From Coffea arabica (Eukaryota > Streptophyta > Magnoliopsida > Gentianales > Rubiaceae): a DNA stretch of 64,000 bases. Positions 47,757 through 57,590 of this stretch are shown here, one piece after another. Below the pieces are notes generated by a model. The model was not told the DNA's origin and did no database searches. It saw only the letters and a list, made by a program, of their open reading frames with translations. The position numbers and the translations under genes were made by a program. The DNA lies in the NCBI RefSeq assembly GCF_036785885.1, contig NC_092312.1, forward strand, positions 15,084,001 through 15,148,000. The letters run 5' to 3'. Each line of letters opens with the position of its first letter. Within the stretch, counting starts at the first letter, position 1.

Positions 47757-48542
47757 TCAAACCGTACATCCGCCGTCAACCACCAGATTATGCCCTGTGA
47801 TAAATGCAGAATCATCAGAGGCAAGGAATAAAGCAGCATCAGCAATATGATTAACTTTCAATACAGTTCCTTTTAAGCAAGAAAGAGGCTGATTCAACTT
47901 CTCAAATTCCTCAGCATCCATCTGAAACGAGCTGCACGTTAGCGGTGTAGCAACAGCAAATGGTGAAACAGCGTTGACCCTAATCCCATGTGGCCCCAGC
48001 TGCTTGCTAGCACATCTCATCAGCCCCAACATAGCATGTTTTGACATGTAATAATCAGTCCAACTCTCTCCACCCGTGGTGGCTGCTAAACTCGCCGTGC
48101 ACACTATGCTACCCTTTACTCCCCTTTCCACCATCGCTTTCGCTGCGTGTTTTACACATGCCGCCGTGCCTCGTACGTTGATGGCCATGATTCGATCAAG
48201 TCCTGCAAAGTCAAGATCGATCACCAATTGTTTTGACTTGCTAAATACTCCTGCGTTGCTGAACATGATATCTAGTTGGCCATAGGCATGGATGGTTGAA
48301 TCGACCAGTTTCTTGACCTGCTCTTCATCAGCTACATCGCAATGGACATAGCTGCAGGTTTCTGAGCCAATTGATTCGGCCACGGTTTGGCCCTCTTCAT
48401 CTTGGATGTCAGCGATCACAACTCTGGCACCATGGTTGGCAAAAAGTCGAGCAGTTGCCTCGCCTATGCCACGGGCACCGCCTGTTATGATGGCAACTTT
48501 GCCTTCCAACTTTTTGGTGATATTGGGAGCTGGTTGTGCCAT
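47757..48542 (-). CDS. short-chain dehydrogenase/reductase, single exon, 261 aa
   Basis: Classical SDR, probably a cytosolic NAD(H)-dependent alcohol dehydrogenase of the plant group that includes secoisolariciresinol, isopiperitenol and xanthoxin dehydrogenases (SDR110C-like). Seen: cofactor loop TGGARGIG (20-27), Asp45 at the end of the second strand (favours NAD over NADP), NAG (96-98), catalytic Ser151 (CTAS), Tyr164 and Lys168 (YYMSK), and RVNAVSP (188-194). The C-terminus ends NLVVDGGCTV. Length 261 is normal. The start MAQPAPNITKKLEGKVAIIT fits the family; no other upstream ATG in frame is needed. No intron or damage is seen. The exact substrate cannot be told from sequence; plausible classes are terpenoid, lignan or apocarotenoid alcohols. 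It stands alone between transposons, not in an obvious pathway cluster. Confidence 0.92.
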   Translation of the reverse strand: MAQPAPNITKKLEGKVAIITGGARGIGEATARLFANHGARVVIADIQDEEGQTVAESIGSETCSYVHCDVADEEQVKKLVDSTIHAYGQLDIMFSNAGVFSKSKQLVIDLDFAGLDRIMAINVRGTAACVKHAAKAMVERGVKGSIVCTASLAATTGGESWTDYYMSKHAMLGLMRCASKQLGPHGIRVNAVSPFAVATPLTCSSFQMDAEEFEKLNQPLSCLKGTVLKVNHIADAALFLASDDSAFITGHNLVVDGGCTV

Positions 48543-48629
48543 CGCTCTTTGAGATAATTTTTTTATCTCAAGAAGCTAGTCCTTCTTTAGGAGAAATTAT
48601 AGTCGTACCATGCGTCGGAGGATTGCTGC

Positions 48630-48635
48630 TTTATA
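48630..48635 (-). promoter_or_regulatory. TATA box of the SDR gene
   Basis: Minus-strand TATAAA about 88 bp upstream of the SDR start codon, in a suitable position for a core promoter. Confidence 0.5.
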
Positions 48636-48639
48636 ATAC

Positions 48640-49640
48640 CACCAATTACTGGAGGTTCCGCCCTTTGCTTAATCATGTGCCCACTGCCCATCCCATGTGC
48701 TGGAGAATTTTTTAGTCAATAATTGGGACTTGGAGTGCAAAGTACTGCATTGCAAACGAGTGCGTCGAATTTTGATTTAATCAAAGTTGAATCTCGACTA
48801 AGTTTGAATTCGATCGAGTTCAAAAAAATAAAAAATAATTATTTTATTTTTTAAAAAATTAAATAAAATAATAATTTTTAGTAAATAATAAAATATTAAT
48901 GATATATATGTATTTTTTTCAGATAAATGACTTGGAGTTATTAATTACCATCTAGAAGACGTCAAAGATTTATATTATTACTTTTTTTTTTAATTTTGTT
49001 TTTGGAAAACCCAGAGGGATTCCAAATGCCTTGTGCTTTCAAATGAGTTGGCAAACAGTACGGACCACCAAGTCAATAATTGAGATTGAGTATGCTGAGA
49101 AATGTATCCATGCTTTATTTTCATACCTTTTAGGTGTCACTCTATTTTTTGAAGGCTGGTAACTCTACTTCTAACTTACATGCATAAATTAATCAGTCGC
49201 TCAAAAACTAGGTGCATTTTTTCTGACAATTCAGATGCCATAGAAGTCCAAAACTGGCAAGGAATTGACAAATGATCTTTCTTCGTATTGTGAGAGTTTC
49301 AAAGGGCAATTACATCAAATCGAATCTTTATGTGGATCTCGGCCATCTTATGCTTCTCGTGAACACGACAATGGTGGAATTAAGTTGGCAACAAAGGAAA
49401 AAAAAAAAAAAAAAAAAAGTCCATTTTGGATGAATCTTAAAGTCATGCCATGATTATAACCAATTAATATCTCCGTGTCTTAAGTTTCAACCTTCAAGTC
49501 TGACTTGGCCCCATATGGACAGAGTACCATACAACAACAACAGAGATTGACAATCGATTCTGCTTCGGTTGTAACAATGCAAACACACTTACAAGTGTAT
49601 TTCGAGAGGCCAAATCTGTTTATCAAATTTCATGTGATTT
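48640..49640. other. spacer upstream of the SDR gene
   Basis: AT-rich spacer with an A-tract at about 49399-49419. At 48775-48850 it contains GAGTTCGA/TCGACTAAG-like words followed by A/T-only sequence, reminiscent of the subterminal and core parts of the hAT MITE family, but I could not delimit an element. Confidence 0.35.
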
Positions 49641-49655
49641 GATATCTTTGTTGCC

Positions 49656-49748
49656 GCGTCGGGCTGGGTCGGAGTGGGATTAGTCGGGCCGCCTTTACGG
49701 ACTTGACCCGGACACCCATTCTGTTGACAAAAAAAAAAAAAAAAAAAA
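49656..49748 (+). mobile_element. tRNA-derived SINE, family 1, copy 3 (5'-truncated)
   Basis: A 93 bp copy with GGGATTAGTCGGGCC, then TTGACCCGGACACCCATTCTG, TTGAC and a 21-base A-tail. It is flanked by a perfect 15 bp duplication, GATATCTTTGTTGCC (49641-49655 and 49749-49763). The body matches the 3' half of copies 1 and 2. The perfect duplication and long A-tail suggest a recent insertion. Confidence 0.92.
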
Positions 49749-49763
49749 GATATCTTTGTTGCC

Positions 49764-52051
49764 AGGAATGACACCAAGTGTAAGGTAGTCTAGGAGAAAA
49801 GAGTCGTCTTACGATCGATGCCAAGTTATTTTCCTAGGCTAGTTATACACTACGGTGGAAAACACTTGATCCGAACAAAGTTCATTCATTCAATTAATAC
49901 ATCATGCAACCATTTTAGATGATGAAGAACTAGAATGATCATAGAACCCTCGTAGATTCAGAGTGCCAAATAGAACCTTGCTTTTGGCATTCTTCACAAT
50001 TTTTTCCTTTTCTTTTTTTTTGTTGTTATTTGGTAATTATCTACAATTTTTGTGTATTTTTTCAGAAGAAAAGATATATCATGTTTTCACCAAGATAATT
50101 CTAGTTAGACATTTTTCTGTCCTTTGTTCTCTCTACCCTTTTGTAATTACTTTATAATCTATTAAATTTAATTGAAGGATCCAGTAGAAAGAGGTATGTT
50201 AAATATAGCAAAATTTACACTATAACAAGAGTGCCAGACATAAATATATGACAGAAGATGATGATGATGTCTTTTGATAACCAACATTAAGTCAAAGATG
50301 CGTCCCACCCAATCCACGGGTGTAATAGGGAAAGTGACATAAAAATTCAAAGATGCTTCAAGGACTTTCAATTTTTGACTAAAGGAATTTTTGTTTCTAC
50401 AATTATGCTTTTTTTTTTTTTCAAATGTTTCCTGTCTGTGGTTTTTTATTTTATCGTAACAGTAATATTTTTAATAATTTAATCTATTCTAATTAAAAAA
50501 AAAAAGAGCCGATAATTTATTTTATCGATGAAAGCTACTTTTAATTTGTGAAGGATTACACGCAACATAAAGTTTCAAAGGAGAAACAATGACATGGACA
50601 CGTGTGATTACTGATTATAGGACCGTGATATATAATAATATAACGTTTGGAAGAGGCGAACTGGGAATCTTCTGATACATGAACTCAAATCCTCCAGTCC
50701 ATCGTCTCAATCTCCGATACCACATTGCTTTAGATTTTATATTGAAAAATTTAAAAAGAAAAAATTTAGTATTTAACTATTAAGTGCAGGGAAAGATCAA
50801 GCTCATTAATTACCGTCACTGATAAGTACAAGCTAGAAAAAAAAAATTATAACTAGTTGCAAGACTCGAGCAAAGATTCAGGAGTCCATGTAAAATCACG
50901 AAATTAGACACACGTTGATGATTGAATTACTGCTTGGATTAAATGATTCACTGACAGTCTCATTTCTCCCATTTCCTCGCTCATTTTCCCCATGACTATC
51001 TCTCTCTCTCGTCATCTTTTCGTCTTCCCGTATTTCTCTTTTCTTTTCCACCTTTGACTTTGAGTGGTAGGGATCACGTGAAAATGCCATGACTGCTAGG
51101 AAGAAGAAATTTTGCATTGCAGTAACATAAAAAATTGCTCATTCTTTGATTCTTCGCAACATCCATCTATATTTATTCAGTTTTCATTTCTTCTAATATA
51201 GACAAATCTATGCAATTTGGGCTAATTTGTGGAGTGTTCCAATTGAACCATATTTGTTGATTCAATAAAGATCAAGAAAATCCTTCTATGTTTCATATTG
51301 CAAATTAGCTAAACCTATTTCTCTACATATCTATCAAAAGATCATACTGTTCTCAGGATGAAAATTTTGAGAATTTGGGATAATATCAGATGCAAGTTGA
51401 GGATTGATTTTCTATTGAATTCCTATATAGAATCTCTTTTTTTTTTTTGACTTGGACTGGGATCTTTTTTGAGAGTTGTTTTCTTTCTTTGCTTCCATGC
51501 TTCAATCCCAACAAACAAAATGTATACGTGTTCTACCACCAACTTCGTCTCCATCACCTCCGCCATCTCCACCACCACTATTATTTTCCTCCACCTCCAT
51601 CCCTGCCACTATTATCGCCTCCATCTCTATCCTCATCATCACTATTGCGCCCATCCCCATTATTTCCATGTCAAATATACCCTCAAAAACAGAAGTTTTT
51701 GGCAGAAAGAAAAAAAAATTCAAAGCAATCGGGCGAAAAATGGAGAAACTAGTTGAATTTAGACGATTGAGATTTTTCACGATTTTTCACGAAATATACG
51801 CCTACGATTTTCGACGCAATATAGGCTCCACCACCTTATTCACAGCCGTCTCTAGCACCGTGAAGAGGACTTGTCTAGCTCCTGCAACTTGCGTATATCT
51901 GTGAGACATATGTAAATTTAAAATTTTAGTGGGTCGAATTTGAGTTCAGTCAAACCAATAAAACACAAAATCACCAAAACCAGAGATTTATGGGGATAAA
52001 CCCCAACCGGTCCAATTCACAGCACTTGACAATCTTGCTAATTACGTGAAA
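49764..52051. other. spacer, no gene seen
   Basis: AT-rich spacer. Segment 51530-51670 is a low-complexity CCA/CAT-rich stretch with open frames on both strands (Pro/Ser/His-rich) that I regard as non-coding. A phrase around 50255-50320 (CACCCAATCCACGGGTGTAA) resembles 52690-52745 and may be an old dispersed repeat. Confidence 0.4.
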
Positions 52052-52062
52052 CTCCTAGCCTC

Positions 52063-52096
52063 GATTTTTTTTTTTTTTTTTTTTTTGGTGGGCAAG
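52063..52096 (-). mobile_element. ultra-short retroposon tail with target duplication
   Basis: A T-run of about 23 bases followed by GGTGGGCAAG, flanked by identical CTCCTAGCCTC (52052-52062 and 52097-52107). On the minus strand this is a poly(A) tail with only about 10 bases of body, the mark of an extremely 5'-truncated LINE-driven insertion. Confidence 0.6.
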
Positions 52097-52107
52097 CTCC
52101 TAGCCTC

Positions 52108-52454
52108 ACATTAAAAGCGTAATTTTCTCATTATTGCGTTTTCCAAATTGGTGTCGTTTTCAAAAAATTAGTACATAATTTTTATTCTTTTGCCACTCCT
52201 ATTCCTTGTCCTTTTTAGAAAGATAATATACACCATTCAAATTTCTTAATGTGGAGGGTGAACTTTGAAAACTCTGTGTAAGTATCACCATTAGGTCATT
52301 ATTGTTAAAATGTTGAGTTGCCCAAAAATGACAAATATTTGGGATGGAGGGATTGATTAGTAAAGTAAACATAGGAAATACAAAGAAAGCAAGAAAGAAG
52401 TGCAAAGAAAATTCATAATGGTAGCTTTCTACACCAATCAGATGTATGTGTATA

Positions 52455-52499
<45 letters not shown>

Positions 52500-53098
52500 T
52501 CTTTATTACTCGTTAGACGTTATATTTTTCATTCCATAAAGTAAGTATACATTAGTATTTTGGGAGTTCACAAACATTGTCACATTTTTAATATTATACT
52601 TCTTTACCCCACATAATAAAGTGACACATGTTCCTTTATTTTACATTAACGATGGCCATGAATCATGTAAGAATAGTCTGTGGATGATATCTTCTAACTA
52701 ATATTAAATTAAAAGGCACATCACGCCCCAATCCATGGTGTAAAAGAGTTTTGGATTCAAATCCTCTTTCTCCATTTTTACTTTTTAAATCTCACACGTC
52801 CCTTGGTAATTTTTTTTTTAAAAAGTTTTATAGGGTAAAAAGGATTTCCAAAAGGCAATAGAAATTTCCAAAATTTCAGATTAAAGTGAAGTAGTGTGTC
52901 CTGAATGATTCACAAAAAAGATTTTCATTGCTTAATCCTTTTCCCCTTTGGATTTCAATCCGCATAACCTGCTTTATATGCTACCACTTAATCAACCCGC
53001 GCTTAATGATTCAAATCCAAAATTCACGCTTCTCAGCTAAACACAGTCCACGCTTTCTCGAAACTATCTTAACCATTCTAAGTCCATTCCGGGCAAGC
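52108..53098. other. spacer with (AT)n microsatellite
   Basis: Holds an (AT)n run of about 35 bp at 52457-52491. The phrase CACGCCCCAATCCATGGTGTAA (start 52716) is followed by a box B-like GGATTCAAATCC near 52751. That may be part of an old tRNA-derived repeat, with a diverged relative near 50270. Confidence 0.4.
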
Positions 53099-53323
53099 AT
53101 GCAGATCTTCGTCATATCCCAAAGCAGCAGGACCATTGTTTTCGAGGTGGAAATTTCCGATACCATCCAAGTCGTCAAGGCCAAGCTTCAGCTGAAAGAT
53201 GGAATCCCTCCTCAGCACCAGAGCCTCGTATTGGCCGGCAAACAACTAGATGAAGATCGCACACTCGAGGATTACGACATCTAGGAGAACTCCACATTAA
53301 TGGCAAGGCCGAGGTACACTGAC
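53099..53323 (+). pseudogene. diverged ubiquitin-like domain, interrupted
   Basis: From ATG 53099 the frame reads [20 protein letters not shown], then [18 protein letters not shown] and [17 protein letters not shown], clearly a ubiquitin fold. It stops in frame where ubiquitin reads NIQKESTLH; the next codons (ENSTL) continue the homology. Lys6, Lys11 and Lys63 are lost; Lys48 (AGKQL) and Lys27/29 (VKAK) remain. No RLRGG is found: a TIR element begins at 53324. Likely a degenerate polyubiquitin or ubiquitin-related copy, not a working modifier. An upstream ATG at 52928 would add 57 unrelated residues. Confidence 0.7.
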
Positions 53324-54844
53324 CAGCGATGTTTTTAAACTTGGACCGGTCAGCGAACCGGAGAGGTGGCCGGTTCGCGGTTCGACCGGTCCAACCGGCC
53401 GGTTCACAGGTTCACTGTTTTGTTTTTTTTGTTTTTACTAAGCAAGTTTCATTACTTGACAGCTAATGTACAATTTAATATAATTATTGATAACTTAAGT
53501 TTCTAAAATGCATTCACCAACATAACTAAATTTAAGTTGAAATAATAATAAATTTCCTAAAAGTTATACATAAAACATGGAATGATAAACATAATTAAAA
53601 TATCATAATTCACCACAAGTTTTCATAAATTCATTATAAACATAAATAGATACAATCCAAATGTTCACCAATTATCACAAATAAAAACACAAAAAATAAC
53701 TAAAATAAATATTGAAATTCTTTTACAATCCTTAAAAAAATCCATAAAAGAGTTCAACTCAAGACAAACCATTTGAATGACAAACTTCCATTAGTGGCAT
53801 GACAAGTAGCAACAACACCACCTTCACAATTTCATCAACTTAACTTGGAAAAGTTAAAATTTTATTATAAAAATATAAATTAATTGCTCAAACTAAAAAA
53901 AACTAAAAAAATTTGAAAAACAAATATACAGCTAAACACATTAAAAATTAATTATTACTAAACATCACTAATTAACATGTTATATTAAATTCAATGATCC
54001 TATACAATTAATTATTTTAAATTCAATGATCAATAGCTTCGATTATATGCCAACTAACATATTTTTTACCAGCCTAATGTTATTATTTGTAAGTCCTACC
54101 CAATTCCTACATGGAGGTGTGCTACTTTTGCAAAAATTTCATCCTTAATTACTCAAATAAAAATAAAACAAAAATTAGGGAAACAGATGAAAATTGGGGG
54201 GGAGGGAAAAAGAAGAAAATGCAAAAAAAAAATCAACTAAAGATAATAATATAGAAAAAAAAGCTTGAAAAGAGAAAAATTAAACTTACCAAAATGATGG
54301 AAAACAAGAAAAGTTGAAATTTCCAACTTGTTTACAATCTGCCAAAGATGATAACCTGATAATAATGGTGAAGACTTGAGAAAATCTTGTTGTGGATATT
54401 TGGGTTTAAAATGGTTATGAAGAAAAAATTGAAAAAAAAAATCAAGAGAAGAACTAGAGAGCGCCGCCTAATGAAGCCGAGAAAGTAATTGATGGAAAGA
54501 AAATTTAGAAAAGTTCATCTGCATTGATGCACTTTGCTTTTTCTGTACCTGATATTTTAATATATTTTTAGTCAAATAGAATTGTCAACAAGCTTAACTA
54601 TGGTCTAGTGGTAAAATTGTCATATGTAAATGTGGAAGCTTAGGTTCGAATCGGAGCTACACCATTTTTGATATTTTGTTGAGGAATTAAAAAAACCGTC
54701 GGTTTACGGTTCGAACGGTTCATCCGGTTTTCAATGGTTTTCATGAACTTCCGGTTTTAGCACTAGATCGGACCGTTGACATGTCCGGTTCGTGGTCCAA
54801 CCGGTTGAACCGACCGGTCCGGTCCGACTCTGAAAACATTGCTG
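53324..54844. mobile_element. hAT-like TIR element (1.5 kb) next to the ubiquitin remnant
   Basis: Termini CAGCGATGTTTT and the inverse of AAAACATTGCTG match at 11 of 12 bases. Both subterminal zones are crowded with GGTTCGACCGGTC/AACCGG words, a style parallel to the GAGCTCG-rich elements in this window. I could not find a convincing 8 bp duplication, so the insertion is older or the ends slightly misplaced. The centre is AT-rich without recognisable coding sequence, except a tRNA-like segment at 54590-54665. Confidence 0.65.
54590..54665 (+). other. tRNA-like segment with pol III box A and box B
   Basis: TGGTCTAGTGG (54601-54611, box A-like) is followed 31 bases later by GGTTCGAATCG (54643-54653, box B-like), normal spacing for a tRNA-derived promoter. 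The acceptor and T stems do not pair well, so it is a tRNA pseudogene or SINE head, not a tRNA gene. It sits inside the TIR element near its right end. Confidence 0.5.
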
Positions 54845-55427
54845 ACAAGAGAAAATTCCATCATATGCAGCCATATGATCCTCCCAATAAACCTCACAAA
54901 AGCACCCTCCCCAAATCTTTGTCGGAAAACAGTCCACAAAAGTACCCGCCCGTGTTTATCATAGTAATCGTTTATTTTTTTGGTTAATTGTACTGCTTCT
55001 TGATGCTAACTATGACAGGTTTCTTGACGTTATTAGATGCCATTTATGTTTTTTTAGCAATGATCAGTTAATTGGAAATCTTTTATCTTGTATTATTGAC
55101 TGGAATTTGAATTCTTGCGGTTAGATTTTATGTTCTTTACTGATTAGCGATACAGAATTAAGCTAATACAGAATTAATTCATCTTGTATTTATGATTGGA
55201 ATTTCTTCATATCAATAAATATAGTATCCCTAGACATTGCACCTTTTACATGGCTTAATTATATAAATAGTTATTGACGAAAAAAAATTATATAAACTGT
55301 TTGGCTAAGTTGTGCACCACTCACTCATTAATAGGGGTTTCAAGTATTAGTTTTTTAGAAAAGTACAAATAACATGGAAAAATGTATAAAAACAAGGACA
55401 TAATAATTGTGATTGTGTGTATCAACA
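54845..55427. other. spacer before the MULE
   Basis: AT-rich spacer. The first part (54850-54960) follows the site of the TIR element and may continue the ubiquitin-related locus, but I recognise no domain. Nothing else assignable. Confidence 0.35.
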
Positions 55428-55437
55428 TAACAAATTA

Positions 55438-57217
55438 GGGAAAAATGCACTTTTCATCCTTAAAGTTTGGGTTGTTAACCAATTTTATTCTCAAAATTTC
55501 ACCCAAAACGCATTTTATCCTCAAAGTTAGTAATTTTGGCCAATTAAGGACAATTGACGGGAATTGGCAAATTTATCGTTAGAACCAACTGTAAACCCAA
55601 CAAAAAATGGGTAAAATCGAATGGAACCGTATTTCACAGCAGACGCTAAAATACAAAGGGATCAGTCACCAAGGTCATGGCCCAGAAAAGTCAGTAGCTC
55701 TCTTTCCTATGTTATTGATCCCTCCTTCTTGGACTTGGGATCGCGAAAAATCTAGATGGGGACAAAGGAAACCCATAACCAGGAGAAGGAGGCACTTAAG
55801 GCCCCGGGCCTAGTATCCCTGATTGAGCCATTGGAGAAAGTGAGAAATTTGGAGTCATTGGAGAAGGGTGCTGAAAACTAGGAGAAAGCAATGGATACGA
55901 TGATCTAGGAGAAAACAAATTTAAGAAACCAGTTGGTGATGGCAAAAGAAACTGAGAAGTTGGGGAAGGCAAAAGTGGATGTGGACCATTTATTCGAGGT
56001 GAAGGAAGAGAGGGTGGAGGACCATTCATCCTAGGAGATGGAAAAGGAGGAGGACCGTTCATCCTAGGAGATGTAAGTGGTGGAGGCATGTTCATTCTTG
56101 GAGATGGGATAGGCGGCATATGCGGATTAGGAAGTAAACCAGAAGCAGATGGCTGAGCTTGATTTGGACCAAGACCCTGAGGTATTAACTAGGGAAAAGG
56201 TTGCCTTGGCCCTGAATCTATGATTGAATTTTGAAGGTATCGCATGTAAGCTGATATAGGAGACTCAGCTGTGTTTGGCCAAGCATCACCAGGAATGAAG
56301 GGTGGCAACATAGTTGGTGATGGTTGGCCATACTGGGGGAGAGGAGGTCTTGTGAAGTTGTTGTTGTATGGAACACTAGCTGGAGGCTGTGCGGGAGCTG
56401 GCACTGGTACAGGAGGTTGAATCGTCATAGGAGGTCGATTTATTGGTGTCAAGGGCGGTGGCTGAATCTTCTGCAACCGCATACTTGCAGGTTTGGGGGG
56501 ATTTTGGGGAGGCCTAGGAGCAGGTGGTTCTTGATTATTCGAAGGTGAACCAGCAAACTGTTGCACTATGTTTCGAAAATCATTTTTATTAATATTATAC
56601 ACCTAAGGCTGAGGTTGCTGCTTGGCAGTTTTAGTAAAATTGGGTCGGTACATTGGACTCTTCTTTATGTTCTTCCCTATCTTATTCACACCCAAATGAT
56701 CCGTATGCCGATTCATCTGCCTATTGGTACTATCCATATCAACACCTTGAACCGACCAACAAATTCAGAATGGTGCAAGCTCAAATTTCTTTTCTTCTTC
56801 AGCTAGTGAATCCAACAATTACCATCTTAAGCATCAAAACACCAACTGATGATCAAACCAAAGTAAAACTCAAAACTTTTGTGTATTGATTTTGATGATG
56901 TTTTTGCAGGGATGAAGATTAAGACAGACACACCTCTTGCCAAGAAGGCACGAGAAAGAGTTATGGAATTTTGCTAATGAATCATCCGTTGGATTGCCCA
57001 ATTTGTGATCAAGGTGGGGAATGTGGCTCCATTCGGTTTTACCCATTTTTTTGTTGGATTTATAGTTGGTTCTAACGATAAATTTGCCAATTCTCGTCAA
57101 TTGTCCTTAATTGGCCGAAATTACGTAATTTTGAGGATGAAATGTGTTTTGGATAAAACTTTGAGGATGAAATTGGTCAACAGCCCAAACTTTAAGGATG
57201 AAAAGTGCATTTTTCCC
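55438..57217. mobile_element. Pack-MULE (1780 bp) carrying a VQ-motif gene
   Basis: Long terminal inverted repeats of about 200 bp: left 55438 to about 55640 (GGGAAAAATGCACTTTTCAT), right about 57013-57217 as its inverse, with scattered mismatches (both include TTAAGGACAATTGACG and AATTTATCGTTAGAACCAAC). The target-site duplication is a perfect 10 bp, TAACAAATTA (55428-55437 and 57218-57227). Long TIRs plus a 9-11 bp duplication are diagnostic of Mutator-like elements. No transposase; the internal 1.3 kb is a host VQ-motif gene in minus orientation. This is a classic Pack-MULE structure. Confidence 0.93.
55712..56737 (-). pseudogene. captured HAIKU1/VQ14-like VQ-motif gene
   Basis: Minus strand from ATG 56737: MDSTNRQMNRHTDHLGVNKI, then GKNIKKSPMYRPNFTK, the VQ motif region VYNINKNDFRNIVQQFAGSP (core FxxxVQxxxG), a Pro-rich middle, ESPISAYMRYLQNS, and Ser/Pro repeats with MAQSGILGPGP near the end. 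Order and wording match plant HAIKU1 (VQ14), a WRKY-partner protein that controls endosperm growth and seed size (known for the family). Damage: in-frame stops at 56603-56605 (just before VYNIN) and after QPFP near 56190, and a frame change after GPGP near 55806; a FAIPSPRRRDQ-like tail ending at 55712 is in another frame. No introns are seen, as in intronless VQ genes. The donor should be elsewhere in the genome. Confidence 0.85.
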
Positions 57218-57227
57218 TAACAAATTA

Positions 57228-57590
57228 AGTAATTTGTGTGTGCTAACTAGTGCTCATTGGATACTGATCACTAGAAAAACCCTTACATAAATCAAGAAAG
57301 ATTAATCTTACCTAATTGCAAAACTAAGGTTACTCATTGACAAAGTATAAATTGTTTTTCTTTTTGGTAATTTTGTAAATTGATTTTTTATTTGTTCATG
57401 AAATAATGTCTTGACTATAAGGAAAAAACAAAATATTGGGCTTAACTTAATTTTAATAATAATTAACATCAAACCGTGATTTTTTACATTGAGGCCATAA
57501 AATCATAGTAATTCATCAGACTTTCAGAGTTTTACAACACACTTTGTTGGGGAAAAAATGGGAAAAAGAATACACAACTGCAAACATAAT
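57228..57590. other. spacer downstream of GDSL G
   Basis: AT-rich sequence between the MULE and the stop codon of gene G; on the minus strand it is the likely 3' UTR and flank of that gene. Nothing else seen. Confidence 0.4.

Noticed and set aside
51447-51904. Pro/Ser/His-rich open frames of 92-142 codons
   Set aside because: Overlapping open frames in several phases and on both strands over a CCA/CAT-rich low-complexity stretch; no domain, no splice or promoter signs.
54601-54653. genuine tRNA gene
   Set aside because: Box A and box B are present but stems do not pair and the sequence is inside a transposon; recorded as tRNA-like only.
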